DNA from: Allopusillimonas lactea | Lineage (GTDB): Bacteria > Pseudomonadota > Gammaproteobacteria > Burkholderiales > Burkholderiaceae_B | Reading direction: 5' to 3' | NCBI RefSeq assembly: GCF_021653995.1 | Contig: NZ_JAJJOZ010000001.1 | Location: forward strand, 62,001 to 126,000 | DNA: 64,000 bases | Shown: positions 8,536-16,285 of the stretch, one piece after another | How positions within the stretch are numbered: the first letter of the stretch is position 1 | How the letters are laid out: every line of letters begins with the position of its first letter | Made by a program: the position numbers and the translations under genes | Notes under the pieces: generated by a model | Databases searched by the model: none | What the model was told of the DNA's origin: nothing | What the model saw: the letters and a program-made list of their open reading frames with translations, nothing else

Positions 8536-9717
8536 CTACTTGGTGCTGTTGTGGGTGTTGATGAACAGCGAGTCGTAGCTCGGCGTAATGTTGCTGATCA
8601 CACGCTGCCAGCGCACCACCGGCGCGGGGTCGACAAACACCACATCGCGCGGCTGGAGCTGGAATTCATTGGCCAGCAGGAAAGCCGAGGGCGAGTTTGC
8701 GTTCAGGTGAAAGACCTTGGCATCGGTTACCGCCAACTCTTTCCCGCTGGGTGCAGGTGGTTTGCGGATGACATAGATCTGACTGGGCTCCGAGGTATAA
8801 GGGCTGACGCCAGCGGCTTCGCCCAGCGCCTCAGTCAAGGTCAGGCGGCCGTCGCGCATATCCAGCGCGCCGGGGGCCATCACTTCGCCTAGTACGAAAA
8901 CCTTGGATTCGTTGCGATTCACCACCCGCACCAAGTCGCCGTTGTTGAGCATGATGCGGCTCGGATTCACGCCCAAGCGCGTCAGTCGCGGGATGTTGAT
9001 CTCGACGGTTTTATCCTTGCGCGTCAGCACGATGGCGGATCGATCGGCCTGGGGCGTGAAACCGCCGGCGCGATTGATGGCTTCGGGCAGTGTCATCGGT
9101 ATGTCGTCCATCACCTGCAGGCCGGGTGCGCGCACCTCCCCGTCGACATAGATGCGGAGGTGTCGGTACGCCTGCACACGCACGGTGATCTGCGGGTTTT
9201 GTACATACTTGGAAAGCAGGCGCGTGAGCTTGGCGCGTGCCTCACTTTCGGTCAGTCCGGCCAACTGCACAGCGCCGATAAAGGGATACTGCACGGTGCC
9301 GTCAGCGTTGACGTTGTAGCCGTTACCGACATCGGCTTGGCTGGACGAGCCTGTGCTGCGATTGGAGGTTGCCGGCGTCATGGCCAGTTCCGGGTGTCCC
9401 CAGACGACAATGTTGACGATATCGCCAGGTCCGATGCGATAAGTCTTGGGTTTGCCGAAAAGCTGCCGCACTTCCGCGCTGACTTCCTCGTCCAGTGCCG
9501 TCTTCTGTGTCGCAATCAATTCTGCGGTGATGGGCGTCAGCGCGCCTGCGGGTGCATCGTCGCGGGCCAGCTCCTTGGCTACGTCCGATGGGCGCCCCAT
9601 ATGCATTCCGGGTGTCAGCGCGCATGCCGACAATACGCACACGACAGCGAGCGTCAGGGATAGCCTGGCGGTACGAATTTTCCTGTCATAGGTTCCTGCG
9701 GGAACAGTTACTTTCAT
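8536..9717 (-). CDS. wza: Polysaccharide export outer-membrane lipoprotein (Wza/EpsA type)
   Basis: Forms the outer-membrane channel for the polymer. The 393-residue precursor has a basic N-terminus, a hydrophobic stretch LSLTLAVVCVLSA and a lipobox ending at Cys32 (LSAC). The mature protein begins with the Poly_export domain (YRIGPGDIVNIVVWGHPEL) followed by SLBB repeats (LRIYVDGEVRAPGLQV and KVFVLGEVMAPGALDM). It is the first gene of the minus-strand operon, so the operon promoter should lie in the adjacent 9718-10430 interval. The N-terminal Met was taken as annotated here; a shorter signal peptide from a later start is possible but no in-frame ATG lies close. Confidence 0.94.
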   Translation of the reverse strand: MKVTVPAGTYDRKIRTARLSLTLAVVCVLSACALTPGMHMGRPSDVAKELARDDAPAGALTPITAELIATQKTALDEEVSAEVRQLFGKPKTYRIGPGDIVNIVVWGHPELAMTPATSNRSTGSSSQADVGNGYNVNADGTVQYPFIGAVQLAGLTESEARAKLTRLLSKYVQNPQITVRVQAYRHLRIYVDGEVRAPGLQVMDDIPMTLPEAINRAGGFTPQADRSAIVLTRKDKTVEINIPRLTRLGVNPSRIMLNNGDLVRVVNRNESKVFVLGEVMAPGALDMRDGRLTLTEALGEAAGVSPYTSEPSQIYVIRKPPAPSGKELAVTDAKVFHLNANSPSAFLLANEFQLQPRDVVFVDPAPVVRWQRVISNITPSYDSLFINTHNSTK

Positions 9718-9764
9718 CGAATCAACTTTTTCGTGTTAGGCGCACAAGCTTGGTGACGGCGCGG

Positions 9765-9797
9765 TTTATTGGCGTTGGCGCGGCGAGTGCCAATAAA
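9765..9797. repeat. Inverted repeat in the wza leader region
   Basis: TTTATTGGC (9765-9773) is exactly repeated in reverse complement as GCCAATAAA (9789-9797) with a 15-nt spacer, about 50 bp upstream of the wza start. It could be an operator for a two-component or other regulator, or an mRNA hairpin in the leader. Function is inferred only from position. Confidence 0.4.
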
Positions 9798-9826
9798 TTG
9801 CGTGGGCAGGCGTTGCCGCATCTGCC

Positions 9827-9843
9827 GTCTTTCAAATAAAGAC
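9827..9843. repeat. Short inverted repeat upstream of wza
   Basis: GTCTTT, a 5-nt loop CAAAT, then AAAGAC: perfect 6-bp arms in an AT-rich patch about 110-125 bp upstream of the wza start. On the minus strand the adjacent sequence includes TATTGT, a possible -10 element. It may mark the operon promoter/operator; support is weak. Confidence 0.3.
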
Positions 9844-10431
9844 AATACTGAGAGTTACACGCAGATGCGTTTCTCTGCGAGGCAGGATGGCGGCGTTATG
9901 GCATCCCGAAGGAGGCATACCCGGCGGCCGCGCTAGGCTGGTTCAGGCGTGTCGCGGGTGTTTGCGATCAGCCGCCGCCGGCCGTTGAAATCCCTCGAAG
10001 GAGCGTTGGGTGCGCCGGGCTTGCCGCCGCTGACTGCGCATGTTGCGCTTGGATGATGTTGCCCGCTCGGGGATGCTCTGCCTGGACTGCTCAGCAAATC
10101 GTATCCGTCCTTTTGTCTGATACCGGGAATCCTGCAAAACCGGTATGGTTCGGGTTCGAACGACTGTACCAAAGCACGGCGGGCGGCCTGTAACAAACCG
10201 CGTTCTTCTACATCTGAACGAAAAGTTTTGTCGGCTTAAGGGATAGCCCTGATAAGTTCAGTTCTCATAGTTCCGGTCGTTAAGCGGGATAGTGCGCCGT
10301 CGGTACGGACAATAGACGTTTACATCTTCGCCACGGCTGCAACAAACTTGTAGTGTCAGTATGGTGAGGGTCCGGAATGCGGGTTTTCATCATCCGGATA
10401 AGCGCGCATGCTCACGAGGTAACAGTCCGTT

Positions 10432-10437
10432 TATAAT
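10432..10437 (+). promoter_or_regulatory. Candidate -10 element for the small membrane protein gene
   Basis: A perfect TATAAT lies at 10432-10437, preceded by a poor -35 match (TGCTCA at 10409-10414, 17-bp spacer). If it is used, transcription starts near 10444, which rules out the ATG at 10361 as translation start of the following gene. Confidence 0.4.
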
Positions 10438-10468
10438 CGGGTATCAAACGAAACTGGACGTGACAACC

Positions 10469-10765
10469 GTGAACATCAGTCACATTGATCTGCTACGCAA
10501 AGCGCCACGGCACGCTCTGCGATCCCCTGAGAGCAACCGCATGCGCGAGCGTCTCCCCGGGCTGGCATTGCATGGTGCGGCCGGTCTTCTCATTGCGGCT
10601 TTTCTGGCGCCCGAAGGCAGCGCGCTCACGCTGGCGGGCGTGGCCTGTGTGGCCGGCGGCAAGGCCATCTACGACTACGTCAATAAAAACGAAAACACGT
10701 TCGCCAATGCCGGGGCGCTCATCGCTGGCGGTGTAGTGGTTGTGCTGGCCAGCCTGCTGTTCTAG
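10469..10765 (+). CDS. Small two-segment membrane protein, unknown function
   Basis: I do not recognise this protein. The chosen GTG start gives 98 residues: a basic N-terminus (LLRKAPRHALRS), a first hydrophobic segment (LHGAAGLLIAAFLA), a second one (LTLAGVACVAGG), a charged turn (YDYVNKNEN) and a third (AGALIAGGVVVVLASLLF) ending at the C-terminus. It is therefore an inner-membrane protein with two or three helices. The frame is open back to an ATG at 10361, but a TATAAT sequence at 10432-10437 lies inside that extension. Other starts are GTG 10460 and ATG 10541; the latter has a TGAGAG ribosome-binding sequence 6 nt upstream and would give 74 residues. It stands alone, convergent with gph. 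Confidence 0.55.
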   Translation: MNISHIDLLRKAPRHALRSPESNRMRERLPGLALHGAAGLLIAAFLAPEGSALTLAGVACVAGGKAIYDYVNKNENTFANAGALIAGGVVVVLASLLF

Positions 10766-10848
10766 CCTGGCGCCACACGCCTCTTTCAGCTGCGTGGGTG
10801 GCCGCCTTGTTTGGGCGCCAAGGTACTCTTTGCCTTTTGCACAAATAC

Positions 10849-10897
10849 ATGGCACAACGACGCATGCAGCCTGATGCTGCATGCGTCGTTGTGCCAT
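10849..10897. terminator. Perfect 22-bp-arm hairpin between convergent genes
   Basis: The arms at 10849-10870 and 10876-10897 are exact reverse complements (22 bp, no mismatch) around the 5-nt loop CTGAT. The centre of each arm contains GCATGC. It is 84 bp past the small membrane protein stop and 30 bp past the gph stop on the other strand, so it is placed as a bidirectional terminator. Only a weak T-rich tract follows on each side (TGTTTATA; and on the minus strand TGTATTTGTG). Such a long perfect stem is unusual for a terminator. Confidence 0.6.
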
Positions 10898-10926
10898 TGT
10901 TTATATAGGGCTGCCCACAAATCGGC

Positions 10927-11601
10927 TTAGCGCGCCTGGCCTAGGCTCCAGTGCTGCACAACAGGCCAAATCTCAGCGGGCGTGGCGGCAATCGCATCGG
11001 CCGCCCAGTTGTGCAGCGCCGTGTTGGCGCCACAATAGCCGTACGCGGCCACAATGGTTGCCATGCCCGCTGCCTTGCCCGCAATGATATCCCGCTCGTC
11101 ATCGCCTATATATATACAGTCATGTGGCGCAAAGCCGGTTTCATGGGCTGCATGCAGGAGCGGCGCGGGGTGTGGTTTGGCATGCGCAGTTGTATCGCCG
11201 CCTACGGTGACTGCGCAATCGGCGTCCAGCCCCAAGTGTGCCACCAGCGGCTTGGCCAAGTATTCCATTTTGTTGGTGACGATGCCCCAGGCATAGCCTT
11301 GATCGCGCAGCGTTGCCAGCAGTTCTGCAATGCCCGGAAACAGCGCGGTATGCCGTGTCATGTCGTTTTCGTAGTCTTCAAGGAATTGGCGGCGTGAGCG
11401 TTCGTATTCATCGCTGCCCGGCGCGATGCCCAGCCCGGCCATTAGCAGCCCGCGGGCGCCAGCCGACGCATAGGGCCGCAACATTTCGTAGGGCAGAGGA
11501 GGCAGACCGCGCCGCGCGCGCTGTTTGTTGGCTGCGGCGGCCAAGTCCGGCGCAGTGTCGGCCAGGGTGCCGTCAAAATCGAACAGAACCAGTTTTTTCA
11601 T
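10927..11601 (-). CDS. gph: Phosphoglycolate phosphatase (HAD family)
   Basis: Hydrolyses 2-phosphoglycolate, a by-product of DNA 3'-end repair and oxygenase chemistry. The 224-residue HAD protein has motif I DFDGTLADT with nucleophile Asp8 and Asp10, and an alpha-helical cap beginning with the PDLAAAANKQR segment. Motif II is GIVTNK, and motif III/IV is KPHPAPLL followed by CIYIGDDERDIIAGKAAGM. It lies 4 bp after ubiG, the common ubiG-gph arrangement of betaproteobacteria. Other HAD phosphatases share these motifs, but the context with ubiG supports Gph. Confidence 0.9.
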   Translation of the reverse strand: MKKLVLFDFDGTLADTAPDLAAAANKQRARRGLPPLPYEMLRPYASAGARGLLMAGLGIAPGSDEYERSRRQFLEDYENDMTRHTALFPGIAELLATLRDQGYAWGIVTNKMEYLAKPLVAHLGLDADCAVTVGGDTTAHAKPHPAPLLHAAHETGFAPHDCIYIGDDERDIIAGKAAGMATIVAAYGYCGANTALHNWAADAIAATPAEIWPVVQHWSLGQAR

Positions 11602-11605
11602 GGAG

Positions 11606-12334
11606 TCAGGCTTCGCGCCGAGTGGCCATCAGGTAATTGACGGATGTGTCGCGCGACATGCGATAGATTTGTGTGAGCGGGTTGTATTCCATGCCGGCCA
11701 TATGCGTGACCGATAGCCCCGCCTGTCTGGCCGAGGCTGCCAGCTCGCTGGGCTTGATGAAGTTTTCGTAGCTGTGTGTGCCTTTAGGCAGCATATTGAG
11801 CAGATACTCAGCCCCCACGATCGCGAACAGGAAGGATTTTGGGTTGCGGTTCAGGGTGGAGAAGAAAACGTAGCCACCCGGTTTGACCAGCGTGGCGCAC
11901 GCCTGCACCACCGAGGCAGGTTCGGGCACGTGCTCCAGCATTTCCATGCAGGTGACGATGTCGAATGCGCCTGGTTCACGCGCGGCGAGATCTTCGGCAC
12001 TGATCGCTTCATAGGCGACTTTGATGCCCGACTCCAGCCCATGAAGCTTTGCCACCTGCAGTGATTTGTGAGCCAGGTCGATGCCGGTGACCTGTGCGCC
12101 TTCGCGGGCGAGGCTTTCCGCCAATATGCCGCCCCCGCAACCGACATCGACAATGGATTTGCCTGCCAGTGAGCCGGCAATTTCCTTGATCCAGCCCAGC
12201 CGCAGCGGGTTGATCATATGCAGAGGCTTGAATTCGCTTTCGGCGTCCCACCAGCGCGAGGCCAGTGCGCTGAATTTATCGAGCTCTGCCTGGTCGGCGT
12301 TCTGACTTCCGGTGGAGGAAGAGGTGGCATTCAT
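11606..12334 (-). CDS. ubiG: Bifunctional 3-demethylubiquinol 3-O-methyltransferase / 2-polyprenyl-6-hydroxyphenol methylase
   Basis: Carries out both O-methylations of ubiquinone biosynthesis using S-adenosylmethionine. It has 242 residues. The family N-terminal signature is present (DKFSALASRWWD then FKPLHMINPLRLGWI), followed by SAM-binding motif I IVDVGCGGGI (61-70), GIDLAHKSL, and the downstream MEMLEHVP and FFSTLNRN motifs. It is transcribed with gph 4 bp downstream. The preceding OmpA-family gene ends about 160 bp upstream with its own terminator, so ubiG-gph probably has a separate promoter in 12335-12417. Confidence 0.96.
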   Translation of the reverse strand: MNATSSSTGSQNADQAELDKFSALASRWWDAESEFKPLHMINPLRLGWIKEIAGSLAGKSIVDVGCGGGILAESLAREGAQVTGIDLAHKSLQVAKLHGLESGIKVAYEAISAEDLAAREPGAFDIVTCMEMLEHVPEPASVVQACATLVKPGGYVFFSTLNRNPKSFLFAIVGAEYLLNMLPKGTHSYENFIKPSELAASARQAGLSVTHMAGMEYNPLTQIYRMSRDTSVNYLMATRREA

Positions 12335-12417
12335 GCAAGGTTTCCGGGAAATAGTCGATGGGCGATCGAGGCCGGGCCATCGGGGCAGCCGCCGTCAAGC
12401 CAACGGCCGCATAAATG

Positions 12418-12447
12418 AATAAGGGCTCCCACAGGGGAGCCCTTATT
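12418..12447 (-). terminator. Rho-independent terminator of the OmpA-family gene
   Basis: Perfect 13-bp arms AATAAGGGCTCCC (12418-12430) and its reverse complement (12435-12447) enclose the tetraloop ACAG. On the minus strand it lies 46 bp past the ompA-like stop, and the stem base is A/T-rich with ATTCATTT following. Confidence 0.85.
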
Positions 12448-12492
12448 GTAGCGTTTAACGTGCGGTAGAACCGCACGCTCCGCGCAGCGGTA

Positions 12493-13077
12493 TTACTTGC
12501 GGCTACCGACGATCTCGATCTCGACGCGGCGGTTTTGTGCGCGACCTTCGCGGGTCTTGTTGGACGCGACAGGCTGCGTTTCACCCTTGCCTTCGGCGTA
12601 GATGCGATCTGCGGGGATGCCCTTGCCGACCAGGTAGGTCTTGACGGCATTGGCACGACGCTCGGACAGGCCCTGGTTGTACTTCTCGGTACCGATGGAG
12701 TCGGTGTGACCGGTGGCAATCAGGGTTTCCAGGTTCATGTTGCTGACCTGAGCGGCGACTTGATCCAGAATCTGACGGCCTTCGGGCTTGATGGTGGACT
12801 TGTCGAAGTCGAAGAACGTATCAGCGTTCAGCACGACTTTGGTGGCAGTCGGGGCGACCACGGGAGCTTGGGCCTGAGCGACTGGCACGCCATCACACCC
12901 GGGGATGCCGGTGGCGGGCGTCCAGAAGTTGTCGCGCCAGCAGAGTTCGCGGGTACCGTTCTTCCAGACGTCGCCGAACGGGTTGCGCCAGTTGTCGACG
13001 GTTTGCGCAGAAACTGCACCAGACGCCGTCACAGCGGCAATGGCGAGTGCGAGTGCGATTTTGGAGGGTTTGTTCAT
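12493..13077 (-). CDS. OmpA family outer-membrane protein (peptidoglycan-binding)
   Basis: Links the outer membrane to peptidoglycan. The chosen ATG at 13077 has a strong ribosome-binding site (GAGGAGA, 4-5 nt away); the in-frame ATG at 13089 overlaps that site and is rejected. The 194-residue product has a signal peptide ending AVSA at residue 24, a short N-terminal region with two cysteines (46 and 61), an Ala/Pro/Val linker (66-80) and a C-terminal OmpA domain. That domain shows TGHTDSIGTEKYNQGLSERR and GRAQNRRVEIEI, which include the diaminopimelate-binding Asp and Arg. It lacks the 8-stranded barrel of E. coli OmpA, as is usual for the Bordetella-type short protein. Strong promoter and terminator elements suit a highly expressed gene. 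Confidence 0.92.
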   Translation of the reverse strand: MNKPSKIALALAIAAVTASGAVSAQTVDNWRNPFGDVWKNGTRELCWRDNFWTPATGIPGCDGVPVAQAQAPVVAPTATKVVLNADTFFDFDKSTIKPEGRQILDQVAAQVSNMNLETLIATGHTDSIGTEKYNQGLSERRANAVKTYLVGKGIPADRIYAEGKGETQPVASNKTREGRAQNRRVEIEIVGSRK

Positions 13078-13580
13078 GTTTCTCCTCATTGAGCTTAATG
13101 CTGGTAAGTGACCGCAGCGAACCCCCGCCGCATCTTAAAAAACGGAGCCAGTATAGCAACGCTATGAATTAATCAAAGAATTGCGCTGGGTTTCATGCGT
13201 GTTAGAAGGAATCTTACGGCATTTCCGGGCCGCAGGTTAAGACTGAGTGATACATATTCGCCAGATTGACGGATTTCGCCGGGATACCCGCAAATAATGT
13301 TGGTTTTACGCGACAGGGCGCGGGGAGGATTAAAGTGCTTTATGAAGACTCCCAGGCATACCGAGGTATGCGGCTCTTGGGCGTTCGGGGGCTCCCGTGT
13401 ATCAATGCGTCCTGGCGCAGCCCTGTATCTTCTTTCCTCTTATATATAGAGAGGTATATGCCGCAGGGGCGGGTAATGGCCCCGCTACGCGGCCATCCTG
13501 GGGGGAAGTGCTAGAATTTCTTATTCTGCCCGACATCGGCGGGATTCAATCGCTTCACTTATATAAATTCAAGACACTAT
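13078..13580. other. Divergent control region between the OmpA-family gene and gyrA
   Basis: About 500 bp with no supported gene. On the minus strand TATACT (complement of 13150-13155) is a good -10 for the ompA-like gene, with TTGATT (complement of 13171-13176) as an approximate -35 at 15-bp spacing. A small perfect hairpin, GCATACC-GA-GGTATGC, lies at 13356-13371. An AT-rich TATATA tract is at 13440-13446, and TATAAA at 13562-13567 lies 14 bp before the gyrA start codon, which has no clear ribosome-binding site. Confidence 0.5.
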
Positions 13581-16280
13581 ATGGATTCCTTCGCCAAGGA
13601 GACTCTTCCCATATCGCTGGAAGAGGAAATGCGCCGCAGCTATCTCGATTACGCCATGAGCGTGATCATTGGCCGGGCGCTGCCAGATGTTCGCGACGGC
13701 CTCAAGCCGGTGCATAGGCGCGTGCTGTTTGCCATGCACGAATTAAATAACGACTGGAATCGCGCCTATAAGAAATCGGCGCGTATCGTCGGCGACGTCA
13801 TCGGTAAATATCACCCCCATGGCGATTCCGCGGTGTACGACACCATTGTGCGCATGGCGCAGGATTTCTCCCTGCGCTATATGCTGGTGGACGGGCAAGG
13901 CAACTTCGGCTCCATTGACGGCGACAGTGCTGCCGCGATGCGTTACACCGAAATTCGCCTGAGCAAGATTGCGCATGAGCTGCTCGCAGATATCGACCAG
14001 GAAACTGTCAATTTTGGGCCCAACTACGATGGCGCCGAGCAGGAACCGCTGCTGTTGCCTTCGCGTCTGCCCAACCTGCTGGTCAACGGCAGCTCCGGCA
14101 TTGCCGTTGGCATGGCCACCAATATCCCGCCGCACAACCTGGCCGAGGTGGTCGATGGCTGCTTGTATTGCCTGCGCAACCCCGAGTGCACGGTTGATGA
14201 ACTGATCGAATTCATCCCCGCGCCCGATTTTCCCACCGGCGGCATTATTTATGGCCTGTCGGGCGTGCGCGAAGGCTACCGCACGGGCCGCGGGCGCGTA
14301 ATCATGCGGGCCAAAACCCACTTCGAAGACATGGAAAGGGGTAACCGGCAGGCCATTATCGTTGACGCCATCCCTTACCAGGTCAACAAAAAGACGCTCC
14401 AGGAAAAAATCGCCGAGCTGGTCAACGAAAAGAAAATCGAAGGCATTTCCGATATCCGCGACGAGTCCGACAAGGACGGCATGCGCCTGGTGATCGAGCT
14501 CAAGCGTGGTGAGGTGCCCGAAGTCATCCTGAACAATCTGTACAAGAATACGCAGTTGCAGGATACGTTCGGCATGAACATGGTGGCACTGGTCGATGGC
14601 CAGCCGCGCCTGCTCAATCTCAAGCAGATGGTTTCGTACTTCCTGGCGCATCGACGCGAGGTTGTTACCCGCCGCACAGTGTTCCAGCTGCGCAAGGCGC
14701 GCGACCGGGGCCACGTGCTCGAAGGCCTGGCGGTGGCGCTGGCCAATATCGATGATTTCATTGCCATCATCAAGGCAGCCCCCACTCCCCCCGTGGCTCG
14801 TCAAGAACTCATGGCCCGGTCATGGGATTCGTCCTTGGTGCGCGAAATGCTGGTGCGCGCCGACGACAACAGTGCCGTGGGTGGGCGCGTTGCCTATCGC
14901 CCCGAGTCGCTGCCTGCCGAGTATGGTCTCCAGGAAGACGGCCTATATCGCCTCAGCGACGTGCAGGCCCAGGAAATCCTCAATATGCGCCTGCAGCGCC
15001 TTACCGGGCTGGAGCAGGACAAGATTGTCGGCGAATACAGAGACGTCATGGCCACGATCGCCGACCTGCTCGACATGCTTGCGCGTCCCGAGCGTATTAC
15101 GCAGGTCATCTCCGACGAACTGCTGGCGATCAAGGCCGAATTCTCCACCGGCGCGAAAGACAGCCGCCGCTCCGAGATCGAGCGAAACGCCACTGAACTC
15201 GATACCGAAGATCTCATCACCCCCATGGATATGGTGGTGACCTTGTCGCAGTCTGGTTATATCAAGAGTCAGCCGCTTTCCGAATACCGTTCCCAGAAAC
15301 GGGGTGGCCGGGGCAAGCAGGCCACGACCATGAAAGAAAACGATTGGATCGACCAGCTGTTTATTGCCAATACGCACGACTTCCTGCTGTGCTTCTCGGA
15401 TCGCGGCCGAGTCTACTGGCTCAAAGTCTGGGAAGTGCCTCAAGGTTCGCGCAATTCGCGCGGCCGGCCCATCGTCAATATGTTCCCGCTGCAAGACGGC
15501 GAGAAGATCACTGTGGTGCTCTCGGTTCGCGAGTTCAGCGATGATCACTACGTGTTCATGGCCACGTCGCGCGGTACGGTCAAAAAGACCCCTCTTTCTG
15601 ATTTCTCCAACCCGCGCAAAGCCGGCATCATTGCTGTTGCGCTCGATGAGGGCGACTTCCTGATCGGCGCCGACCTTACCGACGGCCAGCATGATGTCAT
15701 GCTGTTCTCCGATGCGGGCAAGGCTGTGCGCTTCGACGAAAACGATGTGCGCCCCATGGGCCGCACAGCGCGCGGCGTGCGCGGCATGACGCTCGAAGAA
15801 GGGCAGTCTGTCATTTCGCTGCTGGTTGCCGGCGACGAAACGCAAAGCGTGCTCACCGCCACCGAAAACGGCTACGGCAAGCGCACCTCAATTGTCGAAT
15901 ACACGCGCCACGGTCGCGGCACCAAAGGCATGATCGCCATCCAGACCACCGCGCGCAACGGCAAGGTGGTTGGCGCCGTCCTGGTGCGCCCGTCCGATGA
16001 AATCATGCTGATCACCACCGGCGGCGTGCTGGTGCGCACCCGGGTTGCCGAGATCCGCGAAATGGGCCGCGCCACGCAAGGCGTCACGCTCATCAGCGTC
16101 GACGAAAACAGCATGCTGTCTGGCGTGCGCCGTGTCGTCGAAAGCGACGCCGACGACGAAGCAGGCGAAGACGAAGCCAACGGTGCCGGCCTCGATGCAG
16201 GCAGTGATACCAGCGAGGGCGCTGGCAATCCCGGCGCTGAAGGCAGCGATCAACAAGACACTGGTGAAGGCAAGGAATAA
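13581..16280 (+). CDS. gyrA: DNA gyrase subunit A
   Basis: Breakage-reunion subunit of gyrase, introducing negative supercoils with GyrB. The 899-residue protein keeps E. coli numbering at its N-terminus. The active-site Tyr122 is in AAMRYTE, and the quinolone-resistance region reads HPHGDSAVYDTI with Ser83 and Asp87, the susceptible-type residues. The C-terminal beta-pinwheel contains the GyrA box QKRGGRGK. The last 40 or so residues are very acidic (DADDEAGEDEAN and following Gly/Ser/Asp-rich tail), longer than in E. coli. No good ribosome-binding site precedes the ATG. serC starts 5 bp downstream, so gyrA heads the long amino-acid/LPS gene run. Confidence 0.98.
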   Translation: MDSFAKETLPISLEEEMRRSYLDYAMSVIIGRALPDVRDGLKPVHRRVLFAMHELNNDWNRAYKKSARIVGDVIGKYHPHGDSAVYDTIVRMAQDFSLRYMLVDGQGNFGSIDGDSAAAMRYTEIRLSKIAHELLADIDQETVNFGPNYDGAEQEPLLLPSRLPNLLVNGSSGIAVGMATNIPPHNLAEVVDGCLYCLRNPECTVDELIEFIPAPDFPTGGIIYGLSGVREGYRTGRGRVIMRAKTHFEDMERGNRQAIIVDAIPYQVNKKTLQEKIAELVNEKKIEGISDIRDESDKDGMRLVIELKRGEVPEVILNNLYKNTQLQDTFGMNMVALVDGQPRLLNLKQMVSYFLAHRREVVTRRTVFQLRKARDRGHVLEGLAVALANIDDFIAIIKAAPTPPVARQELMARSWDSSLVREMLVRADDNSAVGGRVAYRPESLPAEYGLQEDGLYRLSDVQAQEILNMRLQRLTGLEQDKIVGEYRDVMATIADLLDMLARPERITQVISDELLAIKAEFSTGAKDSRRSEIERNATELDTEDLITPMDMVVTLSQSGYIKSQPLSEYRSQKRGGRGKQATTMKENDWIDQLFIANTHDFLLCFSDRGRVYWLKVWEVPQGSRNSRGRPIVNMFPLQDGEKITVVLSVREFSDDHYVFMATSRGTVKKTPLSDFSNPRKAGIIAVALDEGDFLIGADLTDGQHDVMLFSDAGKAVRFDENDVRPMGRTARGVRGMTLEEGQSVISLLVAGDETQSVLTATENGYGKRTSIVEYTRHGRGTKGMIAIQTTARNGKVVGAVLVRPSDEIMLITTGGVLVRTRVAEIREMGRATQGVTLISVDENSMLSGVRRVVESDADDEAGEDEANGAGLDAGSDTSEGAGNPGAEGSDQQDTGEGKE

Positions 16281-16285
16281 TCCCG

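Larger units (their letters stand above)
9718..10431. other. Intergenic stretch upstream of the polysaccharide operon, no convincing gene
   Basis: About 710 bp without a gene I can support. It should contain the promoter and leader of the minus-strand wza operon. Close to wza lie two small inverted repeats (9765-9797 and 9827-9843). I looked for the 8-base ops/JUMPstart element on both strands and did not find it. The 9930-10200 part carries only short, compositionally unconvincing reading frames. Confidence 0.6.

Noticed and set aside
9933..10196. Minus-strand ORF of 87 codons in the gap before the small membrane gene
   Set aside because: No recognisable family, no convincing ribosome-binding site, and composition typical of random GC-rich frames; kept as non-coding.
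9718..10360. ops/JUMPstart element (RfaH control) upstream of wza
   Set aside because: The GGCGGTAG core was looked for on both strands and not found.
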